A stretch of DNA of 64,000 nucleotides, from assembly GCF_008629675.1 (NCBI RefSeq), contig NZ_VWOX01000017.1, positions 80,477 to 144,476 of the forward strand. The letters run 5' to 3'. This DNA is from Roseiconus nitratireducens. GTDB taxonomy: Bacteria; Planctomycetota; Planctomycetia; Pirellulales; Pirellulaceae. The position numbers and the translations under genes were made by a program. The notes beneath the pieces are model-generated. The model made no database searches, was not told the DNA's origin, and saw nothing but the letters and a program-made list of their open reading frames with translations. Of the stretch, positions 17,297 through 26,178 are shown piece after piece; within the stretch, counting starts at the first letter, position 1, and every line of letters starts with the position of its first letter.

Positions 17297-20200
17297 CTAC
17301 AGCATCTCACCACCGACCTCCGATGCGCGTGGGGCGAACTTCTCATCCTCGATCCCCAGCTTCAATTTCCATTCCATGACGGAGCAATACAGCACCGGTA
17401 CGACCAGCATGGTGATGATCTCGATGGCCATCCCGCCGAAACTGGGAATGGCCATTGGCACCATGATATCACTCCCACGCCCCTGCGACGTCAGCACCGG
17501 AATCAACGCCAGCAGCGTCGTTGCCGTCGTCATCAGGCAGGGCCGTACCCGTCGCAAGCCCGCCGCGACGGTGGCTTCTCTGGCATGACTGGCATCGGTG
17601 ATGCGTTCTTTGCGGAAACTTTCGTCCAAGTACGACGCGATGACGACCCCATCGTCGCTGGCGATTCCAAAGAGTGCCAGGAATCCGACCCAGACGGCAA
17701 CACTCAGGTTGATCGTCCCGACTTGAAACAGCTCCCGCATGCTTGTTCCGAACAGATCGAAGTTTAGAAACCAATCGGTACCGTAAAGCCACAGCATGAT
17801 GAAGCCGCCGGCCCACGCGATCAAAATCCCGCTGAAGACAAGGCTGGTGGTAATCGCGGAGCGAAACTGAAGATACAGAATCAAAAAAATGATTCCGAGC
17901 GAAAGCGGCAGCACGACCGCCAGTGTCTTCTGCGATCGAATCTGATTCTCATAGTTCCCTGCAAAGGTGTAGCTGACTCCGGCCGGCAACATCAGCTCAC
18001 CGCTGGCAATCTTTTCTTGCAGGAACGCTTGCGCGTCCTCAACCACATCCACTTCTGCTGCGCCGGTGACTTTGTCAAACAAGACATAACCGAGCAGGAA
18101 CGTGTCTTCACTTTTGATGACCTGGGGGCCGCGCACGTAACGGATCTTCGATAGTTGGCCCAGAGGGATCTGCTGACCTGTCGGCGTCGGAACAATGATT
18201 TTCTCGATCGACTCGATGTCGTCACGCAGCTCTCGGGCGTACCGCACCCGCACCGGAAACCGCTCCCGGCCTTCGACGGTCGTCGTGATTTGCCGACCGC
18301 CGATCGCGACCTCAATCACATCCTGAACGTCCCGGATATGGAGCCCGTAACGCATGATCGCATCACGATCAATGTCGATCTCCAAATAGGGCTTTCCAAC
18401 AATTCGATCGGCGATCACGGCGGATGATTGCACGGTGGGCACCTGCTTGAGCAAGGCTTCCATCTGCAGCGCCACCGACTCAATCGTTGCCAGATCCGGT
18501 CCTTTGATCTTCATCCCCATCGGTGCCCGCATTCCGCTTTGCAGCATCACGATGCGTGCGGCAATTGGCTGCAACTTCGGTGCCGACGTGGTTCCGGGGA
18601 TCTCCGCGGCACGCGTGATCTCTTGCCAGATGTCGTCGGCGGACCGAATCGTATCGCGCCACTGCCGGTAGGGCCGACCGTCTTGGTCTTCGATCAATTC
18701 CCCCCGTTCGTCACGGACAAAATCGCCCGCCTGTTCGTCGTAGCGAAAGTACAGTCGGTTGCCGTCCTTGTCCGTTCTGTATTCCGATTTGTAGGTGATA
18801 TAAGTTTCGATCATCGACACGGGTGCCGGATCAAGCGGCGTGTCGGCACGACCAATCTTCCCGACGACGGACTCGACTTCAGGAATGGACGCCAGCAATT
18901 GGTTTTGCAACTGCAAAACGTCCATCGCTTCCCCAATCGAGGCGTGCGGCATGGTCGTGGGCATGTAAAGAAACGAGCCTTCATCAAGGGGAGGCATGAA
19001 CTCCTTGCCCAATCCCGGAAATATCGACGACGCAGATTTCCAGGGCCCAGATTCGCGAACGGACGACGGCGAGATCCCCACCACGCCGACGGCTCTGGGG
19101 ACGAACCCGAACAGCGTGCTGAATCCCAGCCACGAGCAGCCCCCTAACAGCAAAAACAAAGCGGGGATGCAGAGGAACAACATCTTGTTCCGCAAGCTCC
19201 AACGAAGCAGCGGCTCATACAGGTACCGCTGAAACAGACTGAAGAAACCAAGCAGCCCGCCGATCAGCAGAGCGACGAACAGCAGATTCAGCATCAATCC
19301 CTGCTGCGGCCCCAAGGGCAGCCATTCGGATGCCAGCAACACTGCGACGATGAACACGGCCAGGCCACTGGCCGCCACCGTGACGAATCGATTCCACGCC
19401 GAAGGGATCCTGTCTTCCACGCCCTTGTGCACCGCGATGCCAACCACGATCGCCCCGATCCACCAGGTCAACAAGAAAGCCGCCAGCAATCCGGCCAGGA
19501 TCAACGCACCCAACAGGATCCACTTGGCCACCACTCGATACCGGAGATTCACTGGCTGTTTCTTGCTTCGCCATCCCATCAGAACGTGTGCGGCAGGCGG
19601 AATGATGGTCAATGCAACCACGACCGATGACAACAACGCAAACGTTTTTGTAAACGCCAACGGGCGAAACAGCTTTCCTTCCGCCCCGATCATCGTGAAC
19701 ACGGGCAAGAAACTGACGACCGTCGTGGTCACCGCGGTGACGACGGCCCCGGCGACCTCATTGGACGCCTTGAACACCGTCACCAAGCGATCCTCCGTTT
19801 CGGGAGCTTCGTCCAGGTATTTTAAGATGTTTTCCGTCAAGATGATGCCCATATCCACCATCGTTCCGATGGCGATCGCGATGCCGGAAAGCGCAACGAT
19901 GTTCGCGTCCACCCCAAACGTTTTCATGGCGATGAAGCACATCAAAACGGCTAACGGCAACAGTGCACTGATCAGAAACGAACTTCGCAGGTGAACGACC
20001 ATCACCAGGATGACGATGATCGTGACAAGGATTTCCTCGTACAACGCGGTATTCAGTGTCCCCAGCGTTTCATAAATCAAACCGGTGCGGTCGTAGAACG
20101 GAACGATCGTCACCTGACTGGTGGTGATCCACTCAGGCCACCTCTCACGGGGGACCCCACGCAGCAATCCCAGGTATTCGTCAGGTTGTTCAACCGGCGA

Positions 20201-21349
20201 GACCTCTGCGTAGCGCTGACCATACCGAGCCGCCCATTGGAGCACTTCCCGTTCGGTCACCGAAGTCCAATCGATCACCACCTTGGTGGGCAATCCGGGG
20301 GCGACTTCCTCAATCCTCTGTTTCACATTCTTGATGGCCGCAAGAGGGTTGAAACCGTAGCGAACCACGGCGATTCCGCCGACCGATTCCGCGCCCTCCT
20401 TATCCAGAGCGCCCCGCCGTAGCGCGGGTCCCAACGTCACATCCGCAACGTCATCGATCGTGATTGGAACGTTGTCAGAAACCTTAACGACCGTCTTCTC
20501 AATGTCTGCGACCTGTTCGATGAAACCGAGACCGCGGATCACATACTCCACTTTGTTCAGTTCAATTGTCCGCGCTCCGACGTCAACGTTGGACATTCGG
20601 ACGGCGTTGAAGACGGCATCCAGCGTCACGCCTGAGGCCCGCATCGCATCGGGATCCACGTCGATCTGGTACTCCTGAACAAAACCGCCAATCGACGCGA
20701 CTTCGCTAATGCCTTCCGCCGATGCGAGCGAGTAACGGACGTAGTAGTCCTGGATGGTTCGCAATTCGCGGAGATCCCATCCGCCAGTCGGCTTGCCGTC
20801 TGGATCACGTCCTTCAAGCGTGTACAGATAGATTTGCCCCAGCGCGGTGGCGTCCGGTCCAAGCGTCGGCTGCACACCCTCGGGCAACGTCCCCGCCGGC
20901 AGGCTGTTCAGCTTTTCCAGGACGCGAGTCCGTGACCAGTAAAAGTCGGCTTCGTCATTGAAAATGACATAGATTGAGGAAAAGCCGAACATCGAATAGC
21001 TGCGAATGGTCTTCACCTCGGGAATCCCCAACAGCGCGACCGTCAGCGGGTACCCGATTTGATCCTCGACATCCTGAGGACTCCGACCCATCCATTGGGT
21101 AAAGACGATTTGCTGGTTCTCGCCGATATCTGGAATGGCATCGACGGGAACGGGATCACGGGGAAACGCACCGGTCTCCCAGTCGAAAGGAGCCACCATT
21201 GCTCCCCAACCGATCGTCGCCAAGACGAGCAGCAAGACGACAAGTTTGTTGTTCAGGCAAAACCAGATGATTGATCCGAGGACCCCGCGTCGCTCGAATG
21301 TTGGATCGCTTTCGGGTGGGGAGATGACTTCGCCGGAAGTGTTGCTCAT
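17297..21349 (-). CDS. cusA: CusA-type heavy-metal RND efflux pump 2
   Basis: 1350 residues, one of the longer HME-RND proteins. The signature segments are VPVDAIPDIGENQQIVFTQW, GRSPQDVEDQIGYPL, the TM4 motif GIAIAIGTMVDMGIILTEN and the second-half motif GIASDDGVVIASYL. The TM4 motif groups it with Cu+/Ag+ exporters. An insertion after TM6 adds about four hydrophobic helices (WILLGALILAGLLAAFLLTW through LLFVALLIGGLLGFFSLF) that E. coli CusA lacks, and a periplasmic loop is extended (EYRTDKDGNRLYFRYDEQAG). Only six bases separate it from adaptor 2, so the two are co-transcribed. It is the second pump of the island and shares the single visible TolC-type partner. Confidence 0.92.
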   Translation of the reverse strand: MSNTSGEVISPPESDPTFERRGVLGSIIWFCLNNKLVVLLLVLATIGWGAMVAPFDWETGAFPRDPVPVDAIPDIGENQQIVFTQWMGRSPQDVEDQIGYPLTVALLGIPEVKTIRSYSMFGFSSIYVIFNDEADFYWSRTRVLEKLNSLPAGTLPEGVQPTLGPDATALGQIYLYTLEGRDPDGKPTGGWDLRELRTIQDYYVRYSLASAEGISEVASIGGFVQEYQIDVDPDAMRASGVTLDAVFNAVRMSNVDVGARTIELNKVEYVIRGLGFIEQVADIEKTVVKVSDNVPITIDDVADVTLGPALRRGALDKEGAESVGGIAVVRYGFNPLAAIKNVKQRIEEVAPGLPTKVVIDWTSVTEREVLQWAARYGQRYAEVSPVEQPDEYLGLLRGVPRERWPEWITTSQVTIVPFYDRTGLIYETLGTLNTALYEEILVTIIVILVMVVHLRSSFLISALLPLAVLMCFIAMKTFGVDANIVALSGIAIAIGTMVDMGIILTENILKYLDEAPETEDRLVTVFKASNEVAGAVVTAVTTTVVSFLPVFTMIGAEGKLFRPLAFTKTFALLSSVVVALTIIPPAAHVLMGWRSKKQPVNLRYRVVAKWILLGALILAGLLAAFLLTWWIGAIVVGIAVHKGVEDRIPSAWNRFVTVAASGLAVFIVAVLLASEWLPLGPQQGLMLNLLFVALLIGGLLGFFSLFQRYLYEPLLRWSLRNKMLFLCIPALFLLLGGCSWLGFSTLFGFVPRAVGVVGISPSSVRESGPWKSASSIFPGLGKEFMPPLDEGSFLYMPTTMPHASIGEAMDVLQLQNQLLASIPEVESVVGKIGRADTPLDPAPVSMIETYITYKSEYRTDKDGNRLYFRYDEQAGDFVRDERGELIEDQDGRPYRQWRDTIRSADDIWQEITRAAEIPGTTSAPKLQPIAARIVMLQSGMRAPMGMKIKGPDLATIESVALQMEALLKQVPTVQSSAVIADRIVGKPYLEIDIDRDAIMRYGLHIRDVQDVIEVAIGGRQITTTVEGRERFPVRVRYARELRDDIESIEKIIVPTPTGQQIPLGQLSKIRYVRGPQVIKSEDTFLLGYVLFDKVTGAAEVDVVEDAQAFLQEKIASGELMLPAGVSYTFAGNYENQIRSQKTLAVVLPLSLGIIFLILYLQFRSAITTSLVFSGILIAWAGGFIMLWLYGTDWFLNFDLFGTSMRELFQVGTINLSVAVWVGFLALFGIASDDGVVIASYLDESFRKERITDASHAREATVAAGLRRVRPCLMTTATTLLALIPVLTSQGRGSDIMVPMAIPSFGGMAIEIITMLVVPVLYCSVMEWKLKLGIEDEKFAPRASEVGGEML

Positions 21350-21355
21350 GATGCG

Positions 21356-23701
21356 TCAGTGCGTCGATTTCGGTTTCGGCTGAAGTTGTTCGACCTTGTC
21401 GGCACACTTCAGCATCGAAGCGCCATAGTAAGGATTGCGAACAGCATCATCGGTTTGCAACCAGGAAGCCCCCCGACCGTCGAAGGCCATCGGGCAATGC
21501 AGCAGATACAGTTTCTGCTGAGCGGAAGATCCAAAAGTTCGCTCAATCGAGATCATCGACTCGGACAACAACGCGAACGCGGATCGCATCGCATCAATGT
21601 CGGCTGCCTTGTTCAGCCGGGCGATGATCTCGGACAGATCGCGTTTCTCTGCGTTCCAGAGTTTTCCAGCCTCCGACTCCTGGGAGACGATTTCCCAGGC
21701 ACCGACTCGGTCGTGCAACTGCGCCGCGACCGACGTCGCCGCCTTGTTTTCATCGCTGGCAAGAGCGTCTGCGAGTTGGAAATACAGCGGAAGCAAACTG
21801 TCAATCTGCTTGGCTACGTCGTCCGGCACGTCCAGGCCCGCCGGCACAGGGATCTCGGGCTCGGCACTGGGCGATGGAAAACCGAACTGCGTGCTCAGTT
21901 GATCGATATGCTGCCGAGTCAACTGATAGACGCGATCCGCCTCTTCCAAGGAAGCGACGTCGGCACCTTCGATGGAATCGTTGTGAAGCAGCATCGAAAT
22001 CTCTTGCCACATCGCCCCCGCGTCACCCTGCATCGGTTTCGCCGAAACATCGGTCACTCGGTTGCCGAACTCGGCGAATGACTGTCGGATGGTCGGCAGC
22101 TCTGATTCTGCGATGGCCGATCGGATAGAACCATAGGCGTCAAGCACGGCCTGAATCTCCTGTTTGCTTTTCGGGGGCAGATGTGCCGCATGGCCAGACA
22201 TCGCCGACATTGTTTCACCGCCGGATTCCTTCATGCCGCCGTGATGATGTCCGCCGCCCCCACCGCCCTGCGGAGTCATCATGGATGGTTTGGCGGCGAT
22301 CTGCAGGGCGCTGTCCAACTTGAAGTTTCCGTTGGTGACGACCAGATCGCCCTCAGAAAGTCCCGATTTGACCAAGTAGAAGTCCCCTGCCCGCGGGCCG
22401 ACGACGATTTCTCGACCTTCGTAGGTTGGTTTTTCCGCTCCCGGGACTTGGACGTACACGATCGCGCGGGTCCCCGTCAGCAAGACGGCCGAGGTTGGAA
22501 CGACCAGCGGCTTGGCGGATTCCTTCGGCTCCGCGGTGACGTACCCCAACGACTCCGCACGAACGAGCGGCATGCCGCAAATGTCGCAGGTGCCTGGCTG
22601 ATCCTTGACAATCTCCGGGTGCATCGGACTGATCCACTTACCGGCGAGGGCCGGGTCCAGGACGCGTCCGCCGGCGGCCACCTGTGATCGTACCACCGCG
22701 CGGACAAACATCTCCGGCTTGAGGCGGCTGTCGGAATTGTCGACGTTCACGCGGACTTTGACCGTCCGTGTCGTTTCGTTCAAGATCGGGTCGATGAACG
22801 CGATGCGACCGTGAAACGTTTCGCCAGGATACGCCTCGGTGGTGAACTCAACGTCTTGGCCGTATCGCAACCAGGTCAGGTCGGATTCGTAGGCATCCAG
22901 CATCACCCACAGGTGGGTCAAGTCCGCGACCGAGTAGATTCGATCACCCGTTTGGACACGATCCCCTTCCTGACGCAGCTTCTGAACAACGACGCCGCCA
23001 ACCGGAGAATTGATGGTGACGGTTTCCGAGGCGGTCCCACGCTGTTCGATTTCTTGAATCTGCTCCGGTGTCAAACCCAGCCGCCGCAACTTTTCCCGTG
23101 CCGACTCCAGCAAATTGAGTGGTTCGATAAATCGCGACGACGGACGCGGCTGGTCCCGGTCGAGCGCCGCGAGGAGTTCTTGCTGGGCGGTGTAAAGTTG
23201 CTCGCTGTAGATCTCGACCATGTGGTCGCCTTCATTGACTTCGATTCCGGTAAAGTCAACGAACATGCGTTCCAACCGACCGGGAACCCATGCGGTGATG
23301 TGCGCCAACCGCGTCTCGTCATAGGAGATCTTGCCCACCATGCGGACCTTGGCAGGTACGTACTTGCGAACCACCGGCGTGACTTCGACGTTCATCAACT
23401 TCTTGACATCGTTGCTGATCGAAATTGTCCGTACTCCGCCGGCGGACTCTTTGACGGGCACCAGATCCATTCCGCAGATCGGGCAGTCGCCCGGACCACT
23501 GCGCCGAATCTGCGGGTGCATCGAGCACGTCCAGATGGTCGGTTTGCTCAACGCAGAAGCTTCCGTTTTCGACGAATTGACGGCCGTGTGGGATTCGGAA
23601 GGCTTGATCCACCAGGCCGCGATGAATCCGAGCAGAACCAGCAGCAACGACTGGACGGCCCAAAGCTTGTTTCGATGTTCACGGATAAAGTTGCGCATCA
23701 T
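21356..23701 (-). CDS. cusB: CusB-type periplasmic adaptor 2, with two heavy-metal binding motifs
   Basis: About 781 residues. A single N-terminal TM helix (LWAVQSLLLVLLGFIAAWWI) is followed by an HMBD motif (WTCSMHPQIRRSGPGDCPIC, then GMDL) and the adaptor core. A second HMBD-like motif (WISPMHP... CDICGMPL) again has Ser for the first Cys. A His/Gly segment (GGGGGGHHHGG) may bind metal. The C-terminal helical DUF3347-like domain ends with a CPMAFDGRGASWLQ and NPYYGASMLKCAD motif. The frame is open to a TTG at 23707, but ATG 23701 is preferred. It is co-transcribed with pump 2 and lies 68 bases downstream of the anti-sigma gene. Confidence 0.88.
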   Translation of the reverse strand: MMRNFIREHRNKLWAVQSLLLVLLGFIAAWWIKPSESHTAVNSSKTEASALSKPTIWTCSMHPQIRRSGPGDCPICGMDLVPVKESAGGVRTISISNDVKKLMNVEVTPVVRKYVPAKVRMVGKISYDETRLAHITAWVPGRLERMFVDFTGIEVNEGDHMVEIYSEQLYTAQQELLAALDRDQPRPSSRFIEPLNLLESAREKLRRLGLTPEQIQEIEQRGTASETVTINSPVGGVVVQKLRQEGDRVQTGDRIYSVADLTHLWVMLDAYESDLTWLRYGQDVEFTTEAYPGETFHGRIAFIDPILNETTRTVKVRVNVDNSDSRLKPEMFVRAVVRSQVAAGGRVLDPALAGKWISPMHPEIVKDQPGTCDICGMPLVRAESLGYVTAEPKESAKPLVVPTSAVLLTGTRAIVYVQVPGAEKPTYEGREIVVGPRAGDFYLVKSGLSEGDLVVTNGNFKLDSALQIAAKPSMMTPQGGGGGGHHHGGMKESGGETMSAMSGHAAHLPPKSKQEIQAVLDAYGSIRSAIAESELPTIRQSFAEFGNRVTDVSAKPMQGDAGAMWQEISMLLHNDSIEGADVASLEEADRVYQLTRQHIDQLSTQFGFPSPSAEPEIPVPAGLDVPDDVAKQIDSLLPLYFQLADALASDENKAATSVAAQLHDRVGAWEIVSQESEAGKLWNAEKRDLSEIIARLNKAADIDAMRSAFALLSESMISIERTFGSSAQQKLYLLHCPMAFDGRGASWLQTDDAVRNPYYGASMLKCADKVEQLQPKPKSTH

Positions 23702-23769
23702 TTCCAACCGTTATCTGATTCTTTGAGTGGAACCTTGGGAGCCTCGGTGCATTCCGGTTCCGGGAAACC

Positions 23770-24654
23770 CTACGACCGCTTCAACGCATTGACCAACATC
23801 GTCACTTCGCCTTGATCGCGCGCCCCCACCGCGGTGATGCTGCGGCTGCCCTCCTTCCAGGTCGCAGCAATGTTGGAATCAAGTTCGATCAAGCAACAGT
23901 CTTTGTCCCCACACGTCGCCATGCTGCGATTGCGATCTCCGAACCAGCCCGCTGCGTCGTCATCGTGCTCGAAAAGCACCAGCGTCGATCCGTCGCTGCG
24001 CCGGCACACGGCCTTGAAACAGGTGCAGCAGGGCATTTCCACCACGCTGGAGGACGCCAGTTCGTACCCGCCCGGGAGTCCACGAGAGATCAGGGGTTGG
24101 TATCCGACGAGTGCCTCGGCCTGATCGGGCGACACAGCCTGGCCGTCATATTTCGTCAGCAAGAATCGCTCCGCCTGGTCCGGATCGGAGGAGAGTTTCG
24201 CGACATAGTCGTTCATCGTCCGCTGAAACTCCAGCATGTGCTCCGCGTTCATCGCCATGCCGGCCATCGACGTCTCCTCGTCCTGGCCCGCTTCGGACGG
24301 TTGGGCAATTCTGTCCCGCTGGTTCTTCGGGGCGCTCGCCCAGAAGCCAACCGCGACCAGCAGCAAAGCGGCAATCGCCGCCGCGGCCGCGGTGGTCGTG
24401 CTCCACCACCAGGGTCCAGCTGGTAACCTGCGGGGCAGCATTCGACTTTCGACCGACTCCCACGGGGGCGGCGTCTCGGCTGGCACCGATTCTCGAAACA
24501 ACTGGCCCAGTTGGCGAAAGCTTTGCCATTCAGCGTCGCATGCGGGGCACTGGCTCAGATGTTCCTCGATCTGATGACGTTCCGCGGTTCCGAGCTCTCC
24601 GTCCAGATAAGCGGACAACTGGTCTTGGACGGATTGGCATGGGTGGGGTGCCAT
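23770..24654 (-). CDS. ZAS-type transmembrane anti-sigma factor with Cys/Met-rich outer domain
   Basis: 294 residues. The N-terminal zinc-binding anti-sigma motif is complete: Cys6, then 25 residues to His32, then Cys36 and Cys39 (C-x25-H-x3-C-x2-C). One TM helix lies at about 84-106. The outer domain has MAGMAMNAEHM and a cysteine cluster (Cys209, 210, 212, 217, 248, 253, 254 in CCTCFKAVC and CGDKDCC), a plausible metal-sensing surface. Known anti-sigmas of this class hold an ECF factor at the membrane until a signal arrives. The likely partner is the ECF factor at 16454-17008. It is first in the run anti-sigma, adaptor 2, pump 2. ATG 24654 has GGAGG about ten bases upstream. Confidence 0.82.
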   Translation of the reverse strand: MAPHPCQSVQDQLSAYLDGELGTAERHQIEEHLSQCPACDAEWQSFRQLGQLFRESVPAETPPPWESVESRMLPRRLPAGPWWWSTTTAAAAAIAALLLVAVGFWASAPKNQRDRIAQPSEAGQDEETSMAGMAMNAEHMLEFQRTMNDYVAKLSSDPDQAERFLLTKYDGQAVSPDQAEALVGYQPLISRGLPGGYELASSSVVEMPCCTCFKAVCRRSDGSTLVLFEHDDDAAGWFGDRNRSMATCGDKDCCLIELDSNIAATWKEGSRSITAVGARDQGEVTMLVNALKRS

Positions 24655-24656
24655 AA

Positions 24657-24711
24657 CATCGGCCTCCGAGGAAACGAATTTTCTACATCCAATTTGATGC
24701 CCCGGCCGATG
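24657..24711. promoter_or_regulatory. Inverted repeat across the anti-sigma leader
   Basis: CATCGGCC (24657-24664) and GGCCGATG (24704-24711) are perfect 8-bp arms 39 bases apart. On the minus-strand mRNA the arm nearest the gene overlaps the ribosome-binding site of the anti-sigma gene, so the fold could mask it. This is only a structural suggestion. Confidence 0.35.
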
Positions 24712-24909
24712 GTTTCTTCAAGAAAATCAGCTGCCTCGAAAAAAATTTTGCTCGATCGTGAAGAATGCTACCCAATCGGCATCCAAACCGGAGAAACCGT
24801 TCGCGAGTCATTTTGTCAGCCAGTTGAAATGACGGGCTGCGGGTCGGCTGACCGCTCTCAATAGCGTCGCCAGGGCGGCACGGGCTTTCCGGCAACGGAA
24901 CCAACCGAA

Positions 24910-26079
24910 TCAATTTGATTCGAGAGGCAGTCCGGCACTCCACGCCGCGGCCATTCCCGATGCCATGTTTGCGTAGTCGGTTTGCTCGGCCTGCCGGTCA
25001 CGTCGTTCGCATATGTCGGGATCACTCGAAAACAACGTCTTTGCGAGCTGTCGTCCCGCCTGCATGATTCGGGTTGTTTTTTCCAGCCGCCTCCGCGTGA
25101 ACGCTGCCATGGCGGTCTCGGGGCTGCACGGAGCAGCAGCAAATTCCCGAGCCAACCACCAGGCGTCTTCCAACGCTTGCGCGACGCCCTGCCCGGATGT
25201 TGGCAGGGCGGCATGGGCCGCATCACCGATCATGATCACGTTATCCCGATGCCAGGTCGACACCGAGTCGTGATCGTACAGCGGCAAATGTCGAACATTC
25301 GACTCTGACGCGTTAGCGATCACCTCGGAAATTGCTGACGGCCAACCATCGAAAACGTTTCTCAGTTGATCCAAGCGTTGGCCGTCACACTCTGAATGGC
25401 AGGTTGTGGAAGCAACACCTCCCGCCCAGTATGCCGTGTTCTCGGAGACGGGGACGATTCCGAAGCGCGCACCGACTCCCCAATAATCGAGGATCTCCAT
25501 TTGGTGGAATCGCGGCCGCTCGAAACGGTGAATTCCAATCCAGTTGGTGAATCCCTGAAAGACGGGACGAGTACCTGGCGCCACAAACTGACGGGCAATC
25601 GATTCCATCCTTCCGTCCGCTCCGACAACGATCTCGCACGTGATCGCGGTCCCGTCAGCGAATCGAACTTTCAGACCGGATGGACCACGCTCGATCGAAA
25701 CAGCGTGGGCCCCATATTGGACGGGGATCTCGCGGCTCGTGACCCGCCGCAAGAGCGTCTGCATCAGGTTGGACCGCAAGACAGACAGACTCGGATAACC
25801 AATCGCTTCGTCAATCCTCGCAATGTTGAGCAGCCCAAGCTCTTGTCCGTCCTTCGATCGCCGACGCATCGCGGAGACTCTTCCCGCAACCGATCGCAGC
25901 TCTTCCAGCATGCCAAGCTGCTCCAGGACAAACGATGCGTTGGGCCAGCAGATGACGCCCGCCCCAAGGTGGCGCACGGAACTTCGCCGCTCGTAGAGAG
26001 CAACCGACATTCCCAGCTGATCGAGAGAAATCGCGGTCGCCAATCCGGCAACCCCACCACCAATGATAGCGACATTCAC
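24910..26079 (-). CDS. FAD-dependent aromatic-type monooxygenase
   Basis: 389 residues from a GTG start. The dinucleotide-binding motif is VAIIGGGVAGLATAISLDQL with acidic end LYERRS, the second FAD/NAD(P)H fingerprint is IVVGADGRMES, and the ribityl-contact motif is MIGDAAHAALPTSGQGVAQA. This places it in the PHBH-type single-component flavin hydroxylases. Resemblance to FAD-dependent urate hydroxylase (GAGVICWPNASFVLEQLGML) is noted, but the substrate cannot be fixed. A TTG further upstream is possible, but GTG 26079 has GGGAGAG at good spacing and gives the usual N-terminus. It stands alone between the efflux and nitrate blocks. Confidence 0.85.
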   Translation of the reverse strand: MNVAIIGGGVAGLATAISLDQLGMSVALYERRSSVRHLGAGVICWPNASFVLEQLGMLEELRSVAGRVSAMRRRSKDGQELGLLNIARIDEAIGYPSLSVLRSNLMQTLLRRVTSREIPVQYGAHAVSIERGPSGLKVRFADGTAITCEIVVGADGRMESIARQFVAPGTRPVFQGFTNWIGIHRFERPRFHQMEILDYWGVGARFGIVPVSENTAYWAGGVASTTCHSECDGQRLDQLRNVFDGWPSAISEVIANASESNVRHLPLYDHDSVSTWHRDNVIMIGDAAHAALPTSGQGVAQALEDAWWLAREFAAAPCSPETAMAAFTRRRLEKTTRIMQAGRQLAKTLFSSDPDICERRDRQAEQTDYANMASGMAAAWSAGLPLESN

Positions 26080-26178
26080 AACTGGCTCTCCCGATAGAAA
26101 ATGGACCAAAGCATTTCAGGACACGATCTCGTTCCGACTGCCGTCGTTCCCTGACATCTCGGCCACCGTGCGCGCCCG

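Noticed and set aside
22811..23815. 334-residue plus-strand frame over adaptor 2
   Set aside because: Antisense shadow with low-complexity Arg/Asp-rich product.
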